Below, one piece after another: positions 32,132 through 34,309 of a stretch of DNA of 34,309 nucleotides. The translations under genes were made by a program, and so were the position numbers. The notes beneath the pieces were generated by a model. That model was not told the origin of the DNA and made no database searches. It was given only the letters and a program-made list of their open reading frames with translations. Each line of letters starts with the position of its first letter. Position 1 is the stretch's first letter. This DNA is from an uncultured Myxococcales bacterium (lineage in GTDB: Bacteria; Myxococcota_A; Bradymonadia; UBA7976; UBA1532), in assembly GCA_903847385.1 (NCBI GenBank), contig CAINDO010000577.1:1-34309 (forward strand), in the 5' to 3' direction.

Positions 32132-33334
32132 CTACCGCGGCGGCGCGGCCTGGCGCCAGCCCTGGTAACCGTACATCAGCGCCTCGAACAACAGATCGCC
32201 GATGCGTTCGTAGCCACCGCGCGTCAGATGCACATAGTCGCCCTGGGCGAGGCCCTGGCGGCGCCAGGCGCGAATGCTACCGGGCCCGCCCATGGCCGTG
32301 CGGGCGTCCCAGAACGCACAACCGGCGGCCTGCGACTGGGTGCGCTGCACCGCGTACATGGCCTCCGTCGCGGCGGGCGCCCGGCGGCCCTTCAACAGAT
32401 CGAAGGGGCCCGTGACCAGGCAGTCGGCCTGCGGGGCGCCGGCGCGCAGCACGCGCAGCAGGCCGGCGAGCTGCTGCGAGTAGGCGTCCATGCCGAGGTT
32501 CTTGTCGTAGAGCTCGTTGGTGCCGAAGCTGACGACCAGCAGCGTCGTGTCCAGTCGCGTCAGCACGCGCCGGAGCGCATCCGGGGCCTGCTTGAGCAGC
32601 GCGCGGCCCTGGGCGCCGTTGATGCCCAGCGCGTCCCAGATCGCGCCCTCGGGCTGCTCCAGCGAGAAGCCCAGGAGCCGCACCTCGCTCTGCCCCCCCG
32701 ACTCCAGGGGCTGCACCACGACCTGATGCGGGCCGCTGGAGAGCTCGAAGCGGCGCGCGTCCGGCTCGGGCCAGGGGCCGCGGGTGCTCACGCGGCCCAA
32801 CAGCGTGCCCTCGCCGGCGTCGTCCGCGCGGACCTCGAAACAGCCGCCGTTGGCCTGCCGCAGGTAGAACACATCGAGCAGGCTGAACGCGCGGCCCGTG
32901 TCGCCCTTGAGCGCGGTGCCGACGCTCACGGTGGCGCTGGGGTCCCGCGTGGCGATGGCACACGTGGTCGGCCCGACGCGGCCGTCGTCCAGGCCCTCGG
33001 ACTTGAGATCCGTGCGCCACTCGCCCTGCATGTCCCCGCGCACGTGGCTCTGCCAGTAGCCGCGCCACGGTTTGCCGGCGAACACGAACCCGCGGCCGCC
33101 GTCACCGAAGCGGCCCTGCATCAGCACGCGCATGCGGCCCGACCACATGTCCGCGGCGATGTGCGAGTCGCCGATCTGCGTGGCGCGGACGCGGCCGCGG
33201 GCCGGCGACGCATCCCGCGCGCCCAGGGCGGCGAAGAAGCGGCTCAGGTGCTCCGGGCCTTCGATCATCGCGGCGGGGGGCGGAGCGAGCGCGCCGGCGA
33301 CTTGCAGCAGCAGGCCGAGGAGCAGCGCGGTCAC
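32132..33334 (-). CDS. SGNH hydrolase with inserted beta domain (Ape1/PacA-like esterase layout)
   Basis: 400 residues from the GTG at 33334, which overlaps the upstream stop (GTGA). A short signal (LLLGLLLQVAGALA) covers about residues 3-17. Block I is IGDSHIAADMW with Ser57. About 200 residues of extra sequence follow, much of it beta-rich (GGCFEVRADDAGEGTLLG and HQVVVQPLESGGQ), before block II-like GINGAQG and block III FGTNELYD (Asn273). Block V is DYVHLTRGGY with Asp366 and His369. Putting a carbohydrate-binding-like domain between blocks I and II/III resembles Ape1/PacA peptidoglycan O-acetylesterases, an inference by layout. The enzyme is probably a periplasmic esterase on acetylated glycans. 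It lies between a CBM9-like protein and the GH31 glycosidase, so the three may process one polymer. Confidence 0.87.
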   Translation of the reverse strand: MTALLLGLLLQVAGALAPPPAAMIEGPEHLSRFFAALGARDASPARGRVRATQIGDSHIAADMWSGRMRVLMQGRFGDGGRGFVFAGKPWRGYWQSHVRGDMQGEWRTDLKSEGLDDGRVGPTTCAIATRDPSATVSVGTALKGDTGRAFSLLDVFYLRQANGGCFEVRADDAGEGTLLGRVSTRGPWPEPDARRFELSSGPHQVVVQPLESGGQSEVRLLGFSLEQPEGAIWDALGINGAQGRALLKQAPDALRRVLTRLDTTLLVVSFGTNELYDKNLGMDAYSQQLAGLLRVLRAGAPQADCLVTGPFDLLKGRRAPAATEAMYAVQRTQSQAAGCAFWDARTAMGGPGSIRAWRRQGLAQGDYVHLTRGGYERIGDLLFEALMYGYQGWRQAAPPR

Positions 33335-34309
33335 GGCAGGTTCTCCACGGGCAGCGGCTGGCCGCTCTGGGTGCCCACGGGCTCGCCGGCGATCCACAGG
33401 CGCAGGCCGGCGCCGGGCGGGTCGCCGCCGTCGGCGTCGTCCACGGCGATCGCGAGCCGCGGGGGCGAGCCCAGCGCGGCGCGGGGCAGGCGGATCTCCA
33501 GGGCGTAGCCACCCTCGCGGGACGTCGCCGCGGCCCGCAGGCCGGTGAGGCCCGAGGTGTCCACGCGGCCGTCGCGGTCGATGCTGGCGTCCCCCGTGGT
33601 CGTGAGCACGCGCACGACGTCCGCCGGGGCCGGATCGCGGTCGCGGACCACGACGGCGACGACGAGGTCCGCGCCCTGCACGCGCGCGGCGGCCTCCCCC
33701 GACAGATCGTCCGGCCCGGACCAGGCGCGGCCGATCTCCACCACGCGACACAGGGCCGCGCTCGTGCGCAGGGCGTCCGCGGGCCAGTCGTCCACGTCGC
33801 CGTCGAAGCGGCGGGCCTCCCCGGGGAGCACGGGCACGGCGGCGCCGCACCGCTCCGCGGGCGCGAACACGATGGGGAGCCAGGTGAGCCACGGCGCGTC
33901 CGCGGACAGCCACCGGAAGCCGTCGAGCGCGGGCACGGCGCCCACGTCCAGGGGCGGCTGACCTTCGCGCTCCAGGCGGAGGGTCTGCAGCACGCAGGGG
34001 TCCGCCAGGGCCAGCAGGTCGTCCACCAACGCGGGGCGCCCTTCGGCGGCCTCGCCGAGCAGGAGCACGGCGCCGCGGGCGTCCGGCAGGGGGCGGCGGT
34101 CCAGCACGCCGGGGCCCCAGCCCTCGGGGCGCGGCGGGGCCGAGAGAGCCAGCGCGCGCACGCGGTCCGCACACTCGGGGGCGGCGCCGGCGGCCAGCAG
34201 ATAGGGCGTGCGCACGCCGCCGGGGCCCTCGAGCGGCAGCAGGCCCGCCGGGCGCACCAGACAGGGATCCAGGGCGAAGGGCAGGTGGGCGGCCGTCCAG
34301 GCGAGGGCC
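33331..34309 (-). CDS. Protein with CBM9-like C-terminal domain, 5'-truncated
   Basis: The frame is open to the right edge, so at least 325 residues are visible and the N-terminus is missing; a GTG at 34257 is not convincing as a start. The last 170 or so residues resemble a CBM9/DOMON-like sandwich, opening with the characteristic FDGDVDDWP and containing DLVVAVVVRDRD, DRDGRVDTSGLTG and GYALEIRLPRAALG. The preceding part is rich in Ala/Pro/Leu with LLGEAAEGRPALVDDLLALAD; I see no catalytic motif in it. The stop overlaps the start of the SGNH gene (GTGA), so it is the first or an early gene of the hydrolase operon. The N-terminal part of the function cannot be assessed. Confidence 0.7.
   Translation of the reverse strand, partial: ALAWTAAHLPFALDPCLVRPAGLLPLEGPGGVRTPYLLAAGAAPECADRVRALALSAPPRPEGWGPGVLDRRPLPDARGAVLLLGEAAEGRPALVDDLLALADPCVLQTLRLEREGQPPLDVGAVPALDGFRWLSADAPWLTWLPIVFAPAERCGAAVPVLPGEARRFDGDVDDWPADALRTSAALCRVVEIGRAWSGPDDLSGEAAARVQGADLVVAVVVRDRDPAPADVVRVLTTTGDASIDRDGRVDTSGLTGLRAAATSREGGYALEIRLPRAALGSPPRLAIAVDDADGGDPPGAGLRLWIAGEPVGTQSGQPLPVENLP

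Noticed and set aside
1..34309. tRNA, rRNA, CRISPR array, insertion sequence, prophage or integration site
   Set aside because: No cloverleaf-like segments, direct repeat arrays, transposase or integrase genes, or terminal repeats were seen on reading both strands; all gaps are short.

Overview
The window is very GC-rich DNA with dense, often overlapping genes and no sign of phage, transposon, CRISPR or RNA genes. Several features suggest a Myxococcota-type bacterium (former Deltaproteobacteria, possibly the Bradymonadales or Polyangia side). These are lipoproteins with long Gly/Pro/Asp/Ala linkers, a MopE-type repeat protein, a matrixin-type protease with a MYXO-CTERM-like tail, a complete Tol-Pal operon, and a tandem set of PilZ proteins. 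That placement is inference from gene content, not a measured phylogeny.

Layout. 1-3406 (minus): a THUMP-domain RNA methyltransferase cut by the left edge, translationally coupled to a 903-residue lipoprotein with Ig-like, PPC and Cys-rich domains. 3489-5579 (plus): a divergent clostripain-family (C11) protease lipoprotein. 5593-5898 (minus): a small beta-rich hypothetical protein. 6105-9155 (plus): a three-gene overlapping operon of a DUF2167 membrane protein, an unknown exported protein and a matrixin-like metalloprotease, preceded by a perfect 16-bp palindrome. 9222-14952 (plus): tolQ, tolR, tolA, tolB, a TonB-C-like periplasmic protein, pal and a Ppx/GppA-type phosphatase. 15027-17231 (plus): a MopE-like lipoprotein with seven acidic Cys motifs, the first four exactly 79 residues apart. 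17255-20076 (minus): three consecutive, diverged PilZ-domain proteins. 20157-22601 (minus): a CopA-type copper ATPase, divergent from a DUF493 protein at 22650-22946.

22962-27574 (minus) is a complete tripartite efflux operon of periplasmic adaptor, ABC ATPase, MacB-type permease and TolC-family channel. It is divergent from a LytS/LytTR two-component system at 27743-29616. The shared 168-bp intergenic region holds a perfect 15-bp inverted repeat built around CCGTTC, the likeliest site by which the regulator controls the efflux operon and itself. The right end (29620-34309, minus) is a three-gene unit: a CBM9-like protein cut by the right edge, an SGNH esterase with an inserted module, and a GH31 glycosidase lipoprotein.

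Most of the window serves the cell envelope: outer-membrane integrity (Tol-Pal), surface lipoproteins and proteases, efflux, metal export and glycan hydrolysis. The points most worth following are the PilZ triplet with a hairpin over its first ribosome-binding site, the LytTR-type palindrome in the efflux/TCS intergenic region, the DUF2167-unknown-matrixin operon, and the exact 79-residue repeat protein. No gene-free stretch exceeds about 210 bp.
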